Origin: Salinithrix halophila | Lineage (GTDB): Bacteria > Bacillota > Bacilli > Thermoactinomycetales > DSM-45169 | Length of the DNA stretch: 64,000 nt | Assembly: GCF_042650125.1 (NCBI RefSeq) | Contig: NZ_JBHSAP010000018.1 | Span: 620,001-684,000, forward strand | Direction of reading: 5' to 3' | In this document: piece after piece, positions 41,397-50,466 of the stretch | Layout of the letters: each line of letters begins with the position of its first letter | Numbering within the stretch: the first letter of the stretch is position 1 | Position numbers and translations under genes: made by a program | The notes under the pieces: generated by a model | Told to the model about the DNA's origin: nothing | The model's input: the letters and a program-made list of their open reading frames with translations, nothing else | Database searches by the model: none

Positions 41397-41640
41397 TTAA
41401 CCATTCACGATTTGCTTCAACTTGTTGCCCAGTTTAAAAGCCGGCATGCGTTTAGCACCAACATGGATGGATTCACCATTTCTCGGGTTTCAAACCATTC
41501 GTCCCGGCCGTTTACGTACGATGAAGTTCCCGTAACCGGTCAGCGTCACCTTTTCCTCTTGTTGCAGAGCATTCGCCACTGTCCCCAGAACCACTTACCC
41601 AGCTGGAACTCCCGTTTTTCTAGGCGGCTAATGTCACGTA
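41397..41640 (-). pseudogene. Degenerate HU-family DNA-binding protein gene
   Basis: On the minus strand the frame from about 41620 reads KTGVPAG, a stop, VVLGTVANALQQEEKVTL, TGYGNFIVRKRPGRMV, a stop (TGA at 41490-41492), NPRNGESIHVGAKRMPAF and KLGNKLKQIVNG. This is a complete HU/IHF-type fold including the NFxVRxRxxR and NPxTG arms. The expected Arg codon CGA in GRNP has become TGA. A second stop and a frameshift near 41621 separate the LAA(K)KTG start. It is clearly an inactivated gene; no open frame of 60 codons remains. Confidence 0.8.
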
Positions 41641-41693
41641 TTTATAGGCATCCAATTCAATGGTGTCGGAAGACGCCCGATCGCCACCCCTGG

Positions 41694-42338
41694 TTACCCT
41701 AGGAGGGAGAGATACCAATCCGCCAACATCTGCCCCCATAGGAAGGCCGATAAGAACCCGGCTAAGAGAAACGGAGCAAAAGGTAAAGCCGTTTTACGGC
41801 CCACCTTTCCGACAAGGAGCAAAACGGTCGAAACAACCCCTCCGAGCATAATAGCCAGGGCCAAGCCTACGACTGCTACAGGCCAACCGAGTGCAGCCCC
41901 GGCTGCGGTCGCCAGTTTGACGTCTCCACCACCCATCCCCCCGCCAGACAGATACGCCGCAAGTACCAATACTCCTCCGCAGAGGAAAGCGCCTATCAGG
42001 GAAGAAGCCGCTTTTCCGTCTACAAGACGAAGCAGAAAAAAAAGAAAAAAGGCCGGAATGGTGAGCCGATCCGGAATTAAGCGGCACCAAAGATCGGTCA
42101 ATAAGGCAGCCGACAGAAACAGGAAGAGAAAGCAGCCAATCACTCTTTCTTCCGTATCCGTATGAACGAAACAGATGACCGTGAAGCCTACTGCACATCC
42201 TAAAGGGAAAAGAAAGCGGATGGACAGCGGCCTCAGAGACGGGTCGGGTGCGACTCGCTGCAGGGTAACAGCGGCCAATCTTTCCATGATTCCTCCCGCC
42301 CACCAACCGCCGACTACCCACAGGAAGGCCCACTCCAT
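41694..42338 (-). CDS. comC: Prepilin peptidase ComC, lacking the cysteine-rich domain
   Basis: ComC processes the competence pseudopilins. The A24 aspartate motifs are intact: Asp82 in LLTDLWCRLIPD and Asp139 in SGGGMGGGDVKLA, among about seven membrane segments. The usual amino-terminal N-methylation domain with two CxxC pairs is absent and replaced by a short hydrophobic and arginine-rich segment, giving 214 residues instead of about 245. The ATG at 42338 follows AAAGGGG. Its position downstream of folC-valS and before spoIIB is ancestral, although both junctions now carry insertions. Confidence 0.87.
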   Translation of the reverse strand: MEWAFLWVVGGWWAGGIMERLAAVTLQRVAPDPSLRPLSIRFLFPLGCAVGFTVICFVHTDTEERVIGCFLFLFLSAALLTDLWCRLIPDRLTIPAFFLFFLLRLVDGKAASSLIGAFLCGGVLVLAAYLSGGGMGGGDVKLATAAGAALGWPVAVVGLALAIMLGGVVSTVLLLVGKVGRKTALPFAPFLLAGFLSAFLWGQMLADWYLSLLG

Positions 42339-42427
42339 TTTCCCCACCCCTTTCCAAGCTGACGGTTCTATTATACTATGAACGAGGAAATATGAGGGGA
42401 AAATGGTTTTATTTTCAGGTGATTTTT

Positions 42428-44281
42428 TTACAGCTTCCCGCCAAACTTCCTTCGATAGTTAGCCAGGGTGGTCAGCGGCCAAATATACCGATAACTGTGA
42501 TAGTGAATGTAAAATTGGCCGGCCAGTCCGGCCCCGGTAGGATATTGGACGGCGATGCCCTTCTCTTCAGTTAGTTCTAGTAAACGGCGAATTCCGGCTT
42601 GGATCGCCGGTGTCGGCTTGTCGGAACATGCGATCAAGGCATCCAGGGCCCAAGCTGTCTGGGAAGGGGTGCTCATACCAAGAGGGATATAACGGCGCTC
42701 CTGATCACTACGGCAAGATTCCCCCCAACCTCCGTCCTCGTTCTGAACGTCCAGCAGCCATTTCATCCCGCGGGCCACCGGAGGATACGCCGACCCGATC
42801 CCTACTGCCGCCATACCGGTCAGAGCAGCCCATGTACCGTACAAATAGGTGACCCCCCAGCGTCCGAACCAAGAACCATCCTTTTCTTGGCTTTGGGTTA
42901 AGAAGCCAACGGCCTTTCCAACCGCCGGGCAGGAAAGGTCAAAGCGGGCCACCCGACCGAGAAAATAAAGAACACGACCCGTCAAATCGTTAGAGGAAGG
43001 GTCCGTCCATGCAGGGGCCGTATCCTGTTGGAGGAGCTTCAATGGCCATTTTTTATCTGTATTTTTTTCAAAAGCAGGCCAGCCTCCATCCCGATTCTGC
43101 ATCGACAACAACCAGTAAACACCCTGCTTCCAACGTGGATGACTAGTTGCGAATGGGGCTAGAGCTCTTAGGGCGGATGCCGTGTCGTCGCAGTCCGGAT
43201 TGATCGTGTTGATGTCGGAAAACCCCCACCCTCCAGACCATACACGCGGGTTCTTTAACGACCAGTCTCCGAAACGATGATGCTGGTGGACTGCAAGGTA
43301 GGAGGCTGCTCGGCGAAGAGTCGGATGGTCCGCCTTCATCCCCCCATCTGTCAGTGCCCCGGCAATCAAGGAGGTATCCCATACCGTTGAAGTCGTTTCC
43401 TGCATGTGAAGCCCTTCCCCCATGGGAAACAAAAACGACTTCAGCCCCTCTGCCGCCCGTCGGAAAATCGGATGCCTTTTTGGATAACCCAGCGCCATCA
43501 GTCCAAAAAGCATGAAGAAGGTGGTGCTGAAATAGCTGTACAAGGTGCCGTCAGGTTCAATCCGATCGAGAATAAACCGTTCACCGCGGGCAAGGGCAGC
43601 CCCAGCCAGCCTTCTTCCTAGTCGGTACGGTTGAATAAGATCATTCACCCGTGCCGTCAATTCACCTTCCTGCCGAATTTCAGCTATTCGTCCTGTCTTC
43701 CCCCAACCGGACAAGTCCAGGGGCAGTCCTGGGATGCGGGTCGAAAAGCGCCGATGGGACGCGAGTAAAACGGGGGCGGCATGGACACGGGCATATCCGA
43801 CAAGATCCCAGAAACTGATTGGCAGCCACCTGGGCAACAACAGAATTTCCACCGGGACCCGTGGAAGACGGGACCAATCCAGCAACCGGACAAGGGTAAG
43901 CATAACTTGGGTAAGAGAGGAAGACTGAGCCGGGCCGCCCCGGAACCGGACCCATTCACGAATTTGCTCGATTTCCGGGCTCCCCGACTCCAACCTTCCA
44001 GCAGCCATTAAGCCCAGGGTTGACTCCAGGGTAGCAGAAAGGTTCCCCTCCTTTTCATCCGGATACACCCGCCAAAGTCCGTCACTGTCCCGCAATCCTT
44101 CCAGGCGGCGGGCCATCCCCTGGATCTCTTCCTCTCCCATTCCCAGAAGTCGAAAAAAAAGAATGCCATAAGCATCCGTCATCGGCCTACTCTCAAAACA
44201 AAAGGTCCAGCGCCCATCCGGCCCCTGCTCTTGGATCAAAAAATCGGTTAGCCGCCCGATCTCCCGGTTCACCCTGTCCAT
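42428..44281 (-). CDS. sqhC: Sporulenol synthase / squalene-hopene cyclase family protein
   Basis: A triterpene cyclase of about 617 residues with repeated QW motifs (QNRDGGWPAF, QEKDGSWFGRWG, QNEDGGWGESC). The catalytic acid motif is DCDD in NPDCDDTASAL, as in B. subtilis SqhC, which cyclises tetraprenyl-beta-curcumene to sporulenol in spores. Typical squalene-hopene cyclases have DVDD or DIDD. Long identical runs with SqhC (DGRWTFCFE, DRIEPDGTLYSY, STSTVWDTSLI) favour that assignment, though hopene formation is possible. The ATG at 44281 is the first in-frame ATG before the conserved region; its ribosome site is weak, so the start is uncertain. Confidence 0.88.
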   Translation of the reverse strand: MDRVNREIGRLTDFLIQEQGPDGRWTFCFESRPMTDAYGILFFRLLGMGEEEIQGMARRLEGLRDSDGLWRVYPDEKEGNLSATLESTLGLMAAGRLESGSPEIEQIREWVRFRGGPAQSSSLTQVMLTLVRLLDWSRLPRVPVEILLLPRWLPISFWDLVGYARVHAAPVLLASHRRFSTRIPGLPLDLSGWGKTGRIAEIRQEGELTARVNDLIQPYRLGRRLAGAALARGERFILDRIEPDGTLYSYFSTTFFMLFGLMALGYPKRHPIFRRAAEGLKSFLFPMGEGLHMQETTSTVWDTSLIAGALTDGGMKADHPTLRRAASYLAVHQHHRFGDWSLKNPRVWSGGWGFSDINTINPDCDDTASALRALAPFATSHPRWKQGVYWLLSMQNRDGGWPAFEKNTDKKWPLKLLQQDTAPAWTDPSSNDLTGRVLYFLGRVARFDLSCPAVGKAVGFLTQSQEKDGSWFGRWGVTYLYGTWAALTGMAAVGIGSAYPPVARGMKWLLDVQNEDGGWGESCRSDQERRYIPLGMSTPSQTAWALDALIACSDKPTPAIQAGIRRLLELTEEKGIAVQYPTGAGLAGQFYIHYHSYRYIWPLTTLANYRRKFGGKL

Positions 44282-44489
44282 CCATCCATCCCGGATCAAC
44301 TTCCTTCCCCCACCGTATCCGACCATTCCACACCAGCCCGCCCGATCATCATCTTGACATAAAGAAGAACCTCCTGGTTGTGGTGGCACATGCTCGTGAC
44401 AGAACCCCTCTCCTCCCGTTTTACCGACACGCAAACCCCTCCCTCTTCTTTCACCTTATGGCTGGTGGCTCTTCGGTATGTGCCCCTTC

Positions 44490-44518
44490 TGGACACCTGC
44501 GTCCCACTGGGATAAGAT
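44490..44518 (+). promoter_or_regulatory. Sigma-A promoter of ecsAB
   Basis: TGGACA, 17 bases, TAAGAT on the plus strand, about 40 bases before the ecsA TTG start. Confidence 0.55.
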
Positions 44519-44560
44519 GACAAGTGTGATGGAATCATCTGCGAAGGCGAGGGTCTTTCT

Positions 44561-45292
44561 TTGCTGGAAATCAAAAACTTAACCGGGGGGTATTCCTCCC
44601 GGCAACCCGTTATCCACGATATCTCCTTTACTGTCAGACCCGGTGAAATCGTAGGGCTGATCGGATTGAACGGTGCGGGCAAGAGCACGACGATCAAACA
44701 AATCCTCGGATTTCTCCATCCCGGGAGCGGAGAAATCCTCTTTGACGGAATTTCTACGGAACAGGAGTCAGTCCGTTTCCGTAAACAGGTAGCTTACATA
44801 CCGGAAACTCCCTATCTCTATCCTGAACTCACTCTGGAGGAACACCTAGAATTGACCGCAATGGCTTACAGCCTCAACGACCGGTGGAAAGAGAGGATCC
44901 TACCTCTTTTGCGCGAGTTCCAGATGGAAAACGTGCTCGAATGGTATCCGAGCACGTTCTCCAAGGGGATGCGGCAGAAAGTAATGGTATTGTGTGCATT
45001 CCTCGTTCAACCGAAACTACTGATCGTGGATGAGCCCTTCATCGGTTTGGATCCTCTGGCTATACACTCCCTGCTGGAGCGAATGCTTCAGCTGAAGCAG
45101 CAGGGAACCGGTATTCTTCTCTCCACCCATGTCCTCGCCACAGCAGAAAAGTATGGGGATCGGTTTGTTCTATTGAAGAAAGGCCGGATCGTCCTCAGCG
45201 GCAAGCTGGAGGAAATGCGGAAGCAGGCGGGTCTTTCCGGCGCTTCTCTGGACGACCTGTTCATCCATGTGTCAAAGGACGAAAACCGATGA
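44561..45292 (+). CDS. ecsA: ABC transporter ATP-binding protein EcsA
   Basis: The ATPase of the Ecs transporter, which in B. subtilis affects protein secretion, competence, sporulation and intramembrane proteolysis by RasP. The 243 residues have Walker A GLNGAGKST at 35-43, an unusual signature region FSKGMRQK in place of LSGGQ, Walker B LLIVDEPFIGLDP and the switch His in STHVL. The start is TTG after GAGGG. Its stop overlaps the start of ecsB. Confidence 0.9.
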   Translation: MLEIKNLTGGYSSRQPVIHDISFTVRPGEIVGLIGLNGAGKSTTIKQILGFLHPGSGEILFDGISTEQESVRFRKQVAYIPETPYLYPELTLEEHLELTAMAYSLNDRWKERILPLLREFQMENVLEWYPSTFSKGMRQKVMVLCAFLVQPKLLIVDEPFIGLDPLAIHSLLERMLQLKQQGTGILLSTHVLATAEKYGDRFVLLKKGRIVLSGKLEEMRKQAGLSGASLDDLFIHVSKDENR

Positions 45293-46512
45293 ACAGCATC
45301 CAATCCCTGTTCGCAAAGCGACGGAAAAAAACCTGGGCTAAAGGAGTCCGTTACGCCGCCCTGATCGCCAAAAGCCTTCAGGCTTTTCCTATTTTCGCTC
45401 TCCTTATCCTTTATTTCTGCTACAAACGCTTTTTGGAATGGCTCCCAGCGGATTTCCCGACAGGGATCTTGTTGGCCGTCATCCTGACTGTTGTGCTAAC
45501 CCGATCACGGTATAGAACCTTTGTCCAACCGGCTGATCCCTACTTTCTTTTTCCGGCCCGCGAGGAACTTGATGTTTATTTTCGCAAGGCCTTCTTTTAC
45601 AATCTTGTTCTTCAACTCGGTCACACGTTTGTATGGATGCTTTTCCTAGCCCCGCTCTTCTATACGGGGATCGGAGGAACCGCCTTCTTTGTTTTCGCTC
45701 TCATCCTGCTCCTGTTGCTAAAGAGTTGGAATTTATACATGCTCCGACTGGAGATTACCGGTGGCTCGCCTTCTCTCTCCTCTCTTTGGTTGCGGGGCGG
45801 TACGAACCTGTTGATTCTGCTCTGGCTTTTCGAAGGCCGCCTTCATCCCCTTCTGATCCCTGCCGCTCTCTTGTGGCTCGGGTTGATCACATGGCATAAG
45901 CTCCACCGCCAGCCACCATCTTCCCTCATCCCTTGGGAGAGGCTGATCGCTCAGGAAGAGCAGACGGTTTCCGCCTATTACCGGCTTGCCAGCCAGTTCG
46001 TCGAAGTGCCCCATATCCGTAACGAAGTTCGCCCACGGCGCTGGCTTGCCTTTTTGGAAGGGGCAGTTTCCAGCCGTCCGGATAATACCTATCTCTATCT
46101 GTACCTTCGCACATTCCTCCGTCACAGCGAGCCTTTTGGCGCGACCCTCCGGCTAACCTTGGTAGCGGCAATCCTCCTACTGACGTTTCGCCCCTCCCTG
46201 CCGACGGGGATAATCATTCTGGCGGTAGCGCTCTTCGTCACCGGGATCCAGCTTCCCTGGATCCGGCGCATCCATCGGTTTCAGCCTTGGTTCCGTCTCT
46301 ATCCCCTGCCAGAAGGACAGAAACAGCGGGACCTCTCCCGCCTCGTCTTCCGGATCATCGGGGTACAATCCACCCTGATTTTGCTTCCCCAACCCCTCTT
46401 CTGGTACGCCCCCTCAACCTGGGGACTCCCCCTCCTGTTCCTCGGATGGGGAGCCGGCTGGCTGCTCGGCTGGGGATGGATCCCCCGCCAAAAGAAAAAA
46501 TCCCTTGCTTAA
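45289..46512 (+). CDS. ecsB: ABC transporter permease EcsB
   Basis: The 407-residue membrane partner of EcsA has eight to ten hydrophobic segments and the EcsB-like opening RRKKTWAKGVRYAALIAKS with PADPYFLFPAREELDVYFRK near 82. The four-base overlap ATGA with ecsA shows coupling. The substrate of Ecs is not known; a peptide is suspected. The operon ends at a strong terminator. Confidence 0.88.
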   Translation: MNSIQSLFAKRRKKTWAKGVRYAALIAKSLQAFPIFALLILYFCYKRFLEWLPADFPTGILLAVILTVVLTRSRYRTFVQPADPYFLFPAREELDVYFRKAFFYNLVLQLGHTFVWMLFLAPLFYTGIGGTAFFVFALILLLLLKSWNLYMLRLEITGGSPSLSSLWLRGGTNLLILLWLFEGRLHPLLIPAALLWLGLITWHKLHRQPPSSLIPWERLIAQEEQTVSAYYRLASQFVEVPHIRNEVRPRRWLAFLEGAVSSRPDNTYLYLYLRTFLRHSEPFGATLRLTLVAAILLLTFRPSLPTGIIILAVALFVTGIQLPWIRRIHRFQPWFRLYPLPEGQKQRDLSRLVFRIIGVQSTLILLPQPLFWYAPSTWGLPLLFLGWGAGWLLGWGWIPRQKKKSLA

Positions 46513-46514
46513 AC

Positions 46515-46545
46515 AAAAAAAGGTCCCCGATCGGGGACCTTTTTC
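46515..46545. terminator. Bidirectional intrinsic terminator between ecsB and the SCO1 gene
   Basis: AAAAAAGGTCCCCGA and TCGGGGACCTTTTT form a nearly loop-less palindromic stem with A and T flanks. Confidence 0.88.
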
Positions 46546-47198
46546 TATTCTTGACCTTTCAGTCGCTTAATATCTTCGATGATCTTTTCTTCCTCCGGAT
46601 CTAAGCCGTTGTAGCGTTCATATACCTTCCCTTCACCGTCCACAAGGAAAAAAGAAACCGGGTGGTTAATGGTGAGCGGATCCCCCTTAGACTGGGGCTT
46701 TCTCTTCTGTACTTCGCTTTTGAATCCCTTGTAGGCCAATTTTTTGATCTCTTTTTCACGATAGCCCGTCAGCAGATGCCAGCGGGTGAGATCTGCATGG
46801 TGGTTCTTTGCAAAACGTTTCAGCACCTTAGGTGTGTCATGATGAGGATCGACACTGAAAGAGACGATGTCCACTTCCGCCCCCTCCACTTTCATCTTCT
46901 TCTGCAATTGGACCATATTGGCTGTCATCGGAGGGCAAACATCCGGACAACGGGTAAAAACCATATCCACCAGATAGGGTTGTCCTTTTAAGTCTTTCGA
47001 ACCGAAAGGTTTGCCGTCCTGGTCGGTGAATTCGTATTCAGGAACTTTCCAGTTAAGGGGTTGCCGCTTTTCCTGCTTTTGATCGCCTGCCGATTCTTCC
47101 TTTTGGGGAGCACCACATCCAGCGGCGGTTCCCGCAAGCAACAAAACAACAGCCACGAGCAACACCCCTCGATGATATCGACGCCGTCTTTTCACCAA
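46545..47198 (-). CDS. SCO1/SenC-family copper chaperone lipoprotein
   Basis: SCO proteins deliver copper to the CuA site of cytochrome c oxidase from the outer membrane face. The 217-residue protein has a lipobox ending at Cys28 (LAGTAAGCGA), a thioredoxin fold with the copper-binding CPDVCPP (Cys84, Cys88) and the third ligand His179 in TINHPVSFF. It matches B. subtilis YpmQ/SCO in plan. The start is GTG behind AAAGGAGAGG. It has no oxidase neighbours here. Confidence 0.93.
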   Translation of the reverse strand: MVKRRRRYHRGVLLVAVVLLLAGTAAGCGAPQKEESAGDQKQEKRQPLNWKVPEYEFTDQDGKPFGSKDLKGQPYLVDMVFTRCPDVCPPMTANMVQLQKKMKVEGAEVDIVSFSVDPHHDTPKVLKRFAKNHHADLTRWHLLTGYREKEIKKLAYKGFKSEVQKRKPQSKGDPLTINHPVSFFLVDGEGKVYERYNGLDPEEEKIIEDIKRLKGQE

Positions 47199-47318
47199 GA
47201 TTGACCTCTCCTTTCACTCCGCCGCATCAAGCATCCAGCGACAAGGTTTCCTTAACCAGTGTAATCGATTTCCCGAAAGAGAAAACAGCCCCGTCACAAT
47301 ATTGATAAATACCGATTG

Positions 47319-47346
47319 AAAAACCCCCGAGAAATTCTCGAGGGTT
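47319..47346 (-). terminator. Intrinsic terminator after the BCCT gene
   Basis: Minus-strand AACCCTCGAGA pairs with TCTCGGGGGTT and is followed by TTTCAATC. Confidence 0.85.
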
Positions 47347-47361
47347 CATGATTCGGATTGG

Positions 47362-48885
47362 TTAACCTGTTTTCACCCGGCTTCGTCGGGGTGCTGGATT
47401 TTCTGCACGGAACGCTTTGAACAGAGAAACAGCCACCCCAATCAGGATAAAGGTAAAGGGGAAAGCGGCAATAATCGACGCCGTCTGGAGCCCCTGCAAG
47501 CCTCCGGAAGCGAGCAACACAGCGGCGGAACCGGCGACGATAGCCCCCCATAAAAGTTTGACTGAGTTGGCGGGGTTGAGACTGCCATTGGTAGTCTGCA
47601 TTCCCAAAACGAACGTAGCGGAATCCGCTGAGGTAATAAAGAAGGTACTGATCAGCAGAATGGCCAACACGGTTAAAACCATCCCCAAGGGGACGCTCTC
47701 AAGGAGTTTGAAGAGGGCAAATTCCGGACCCTGATCGGTAACGATCTTGGAAATGCCCAAGTCATTGAACATATCGGCATAGAGCCCACTGCCGCCGAAT
47801 ACCGCAAACCAAAGTGCACTAAAGAGAGTAGGAACGGCAAGAACTCCCAGGATGAACTCTCGCACGGTTCTACCTCGGGAGACCCGAGCGATGAACGTTC
47901 CAACAAAAGGTGCCCAAGCGATCCACCATGCCCAGTAAAAAATTGTCCAGCTCTGGGTCCAGGCAGCTTCCTGGGATTTCGGGAAAGGCGTGATATGGAG
48001 GCTCCGCTCAGGCAAATCTTGCAGATAGGCGCCGATAGTGGTGACAAAAGAGTTCATGATGAACATAGTCGGTCCGGCAAATAGAAGAAACAACATCAGA
48101 GCGGTGGCCAACGTAATATTGACGTTACTGAGGATTCGGATACCCCGATCCAGCCCCGATATGGCAGAAAACGTAAATAGGACAGTGACGACAGCAATTA
48201 CAATCAGTTGCGTTGTGAAGGTATTATCGATGGCAGGGGAAACGATGGAGAGACCCCCGGTAATCTGGGCAGCACCGAGCCCGAGAGATGTGGCAACTCC
48301 GAAAACGGTAGCAAAGACCGCCAGGATATCGATCGTTTTACCGATCGGTCCGTTTACCCGATCCCCCAACAAAGGGGTGAAGGTAGCACTGATCAGGCCA
48401 GGGGCGCCCTTGCGAAACTTAAAATAGGCCAAAGCAAGGGCAATCAAGGTATAGATGGCCCAGGGATGGAGGCCCCAATGAAACAGCGAGTATTTCATCG
48501 CATTTTCCGCTGCCTGCCGAGTCCCACCTTCACCGATCGGAGGGCTGGTAAAGTGAGTAAGAGGTTCTGCAACACCCCAGAATACAAGACCAATACCCAT
48601 ACCAGCGGAGAAAAGCATCGCAAACCAAGTGATAAACCCGTATTCCGGTTTCTCATCGTCTTTTCCAAGCCGGATGTTCCCGTACCGGGTAAATACCAGC
48701 ATAAGCACAAAGATCAAAAAAGCCGTCGCTGCTAGGAGGTAAAACCATCCGAATTTGACCTGAAGAAACTCCTGGATATCTCCGGTGACTGCAGCAACAT
48801 TTTTAGGTGCCACCGTACCCCAGACGATGAAAAGAAGTGAGATGATAACCGATGTGTAAAAAACAGACTTTGAGACTTTTTTCAC
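47362..48885 (-). CDS. opuD: BCCT-family glycine betaine/choline-type transporter
   Basis: A sodium-coupled importer of compatible solutes with twelve membrane segments and 507 residues. The family block GMGIGLVFWGVAEPLTH (near 95) and the tryptophan box FYWAWWIAWAPFVGTFIARVSRGRT (near 320) that lines the betaine site are both intact. The nearest relative from memory is OpuD, for glycine betaine; other betaines are possible. The start is GTG after AAAGGTGG. It is a single-gene unit between murC and the SCO gene. Confidence 0.88.
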   Translation of the reverse strand: MKKVSKSVFYTSVIISLLFIVWGTVAPKNVAAVTGDIQEFLQVKFGWFYLLAATAFLIFVLMLVFTRYGNIRLGKDDEKPEYGFITWFAMLFSAGMGIGLVFWGVAEPLTHFTSPPIGEGGTRQAAENAMKYSLFHWGLHPWAIYTLIALALAYFKFRKGAPGLISATFTPLLGDRVNGPIGKTIDILAVFATVFGVATSLGLGAAQITGGLSIVSPAIDNTFTTQLIVIAVVTVLFTFSAISGLDRGIRILSNVNITLATALMLFLLFAGPTMFIMNSFVTTIGAYLQDLPERSLHITPFPKSQEAAWTQSWTIFYWAWWIAWAPFVGTFIARVSRGRTVREFILGVLAVPTLFSALWFAVFGGSGLYADMFNDLGISKIVTDQGPEFALFKLLESVPLGMVLTVLAILLISTFFITSADSATFVLGMQTTNGSLNPANSVKLLWGAIVAGSAAVLLASGGLQGLQTASIIAAFPFTFILIGVAVSLFKAFRAENPAPRRSRVKTG

Positions 48886-49065
48886 ATTAACCCACCTTTA
48901 TCCAAACATGCTATCACTTTAACGTTTTTATGTTACCCCAAATCAATCAGCGTGAAACCTCCATGTCCCTCCTTCTTCCTATAATCGGGAATTTCCTCCC
49001 ATTTCATGTATCGGAAAATTGCTTTTTTAAGAGCACCGCTCGCCTTTGAAGGGCGGGCAAATATC

Positions 49066-50466
49066 TTATTGTCTTGCTTGCTCTTTCCGCTTTTCAAGAA
49101 TAGGGACCAGATTGTGGGCGACACGCCAGATATCGCCAGCCCCCATGGTAATCACCAGATCTCCGGGGCGGACTTGTTCGATCAGATAGGCTTCCACATC
49201 TTCTTTGGTATTACGGAATACGGTATGGGGATTGCTGTTGACCTTCACCATCTCCACCAGCCTCTCTGAGGTGACCCCCTCAATGGGGGCTTCTCCCGGC
49301 GGAGAATAAATACTGGTAATCACCAGTTGGTCAGCCTCTCCAAAGGCACGACTAAACTCCTCCATCAAGAGGTGGGTCCGTGAATACCGCTGAGGCTGGA
49401 ATACGGCGACAATCCGGCGTTCCATCGCTTTCAGGCCGTTAATGGTGGTTCGGATCTCCGTCGGATGGTGAGCATAATCATCGACAACCAGAATATCATC
49501 CGCTTCCCCGATAACCTGGAAACGACGTTTTGCCCCTTGAAAGCGAGCCAGCCCTTCAACGATCTGTTCGAAGGAAAGTCCCGCTTCGAGGCAGGCCACA
49601 ACCGTCGCCAGGGCATTGGCCACATTGTGGCGACCAGGAACCTGGATCATGACGTCGCCCAGAATTTCCTCTCCCCGTTTCACGGTGAAACGGGTCTCGT
49701 TGAAACGCTGCCTAATATCAACGGCGGTATAATCCGCCGGACGGTCTAAAGCATACGTGATCACCTGAGCGTCAGACTCTCCGGCGATCTCCCGCAAATA
49801 CCCGTCATCCCAGCCTAGGACAGCAACCCCATCTTTTTTAACTTGGCGCAGAAACTGTTGGTAGGCTTTCTTCAGATTTTCAAAATCGCCATCGTAATTC
49901 TCTAGATGGTCGGGTTCAATATTGGTAACAATCGCAATATGGGGATAGTATTCAAGAAAAGTCCCATCACTTTCATCCGCTTCCGCAACCACATATTCAC
50001 TTTGACCCGCTTTGGCATTACTGCCGAGGCCGACTACCTCGCCACCGATCACATAAGTCGGGTCCGCTTCATTTTCCTCCAATGTCTGAGCAATCATCGA
50101 AGAAGTCGTCGTCTTGCCGTGTGCACCGGCGACCGCGATTCCCTTTTTATCGTTTAGAAGGGCTGCTAGCATTTGCGAACGGTGAAGGACAGGAATCCCT
50201 TGTGCTTCAGCCGCTTTGAGCTCCACATTACCTTTGGGAATACTGGAAGAATAGACCACACGGTCGGCTCCATCAATGAGAGAAGCATCATGCCCGAGAT
50301 GAATCTCTGCCCCTCTGACTTCCAAGCTTTCCGTCAATTTGTTCACGGCCACATCGGAGCCGGTCACCCGGTGCCCCATCTCCAGCAACACACGGGCAAT
50401 CGCACTCATCCCGTAACCACCAATCCCCACAAAATGTACATGTTCTCCTTTGTGCAACCCACTCAC
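49066..50466 (-). CDS. murC: UDP-N-acetylmuramate--L-alanine ligase
   Basis: MurC adds the first amino acid of the peptidoglycan stem. The 466 residues show the UDP-binding HFVGIGGYGMSAIA at 11-24, ATP loop AGAHGKTTTSSM near 113, EADESDGTFLEY and the MurC-type HHPTEIRTTI near 345. The GTG at 50466 overlaps the folC stop; a TTG at 50457 has better spacing to AAAGGTGG and may be the true start. Its pairing with folC is not the B. subtilis order. Confidence 0.95.
   Translation of the reverse strand: MSGLHKGEHVHFVGIGGYGMSAIARVLLEMGHRVTGSDVAVNKLTESLEVRGAEIHLGHDASLIDGADRVVYSSSIPKGNVELKAAEAQGIPVLHRSQMLAALLNDKKGIAVAGAHGKTTTSSMIAQTLEENEADPTYVIGGEVVGLGSNAKAGQSEYVVAEADESDGTFLEYYPHIAIVTNIEPDHLENYDGDFENLKKAYQQFLRQVKKDGVAVLGWDDGYLREIAGESDAQVITYALDRPADYTAVDIRQRFNETRFTVKRGEEILGDVMIQVPGRHNVANALATVVACLEAGLSFEQIVEGLARFQGAKRRFQVIGEADDILVVDDYAHHPTEIRTTINGLKAMERRIVAVFQPQRYSRTHLLMEEFSRAFGEADQLVITSIYSPPGEAPIEGVTSERLVEMVKVNSNPHTVFRNTKEDVEAYLIEQVRPGDLVITMGAGDIWRVAHNLVPILEKRKEQARQ

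Noticed and set aside
41352..41702. Plus-strand open frame of 116 codons after the second glycosyltransferase
   Set aside because: The opposite strand encodes the HU remnant, which explains the open frame.
44296..44697. Minus-strand frame of 133 codons upstream of sqhC
   Set aside because: Most of it is antisense to ecsA; only its last 31 codons lie in the gap and their ribosome site is poor.
48933..49124. Short minus-strand frame between the BCCT gene and murC
   Set aside because: It overlaps the end of murC and has no ribosome site or similarity.
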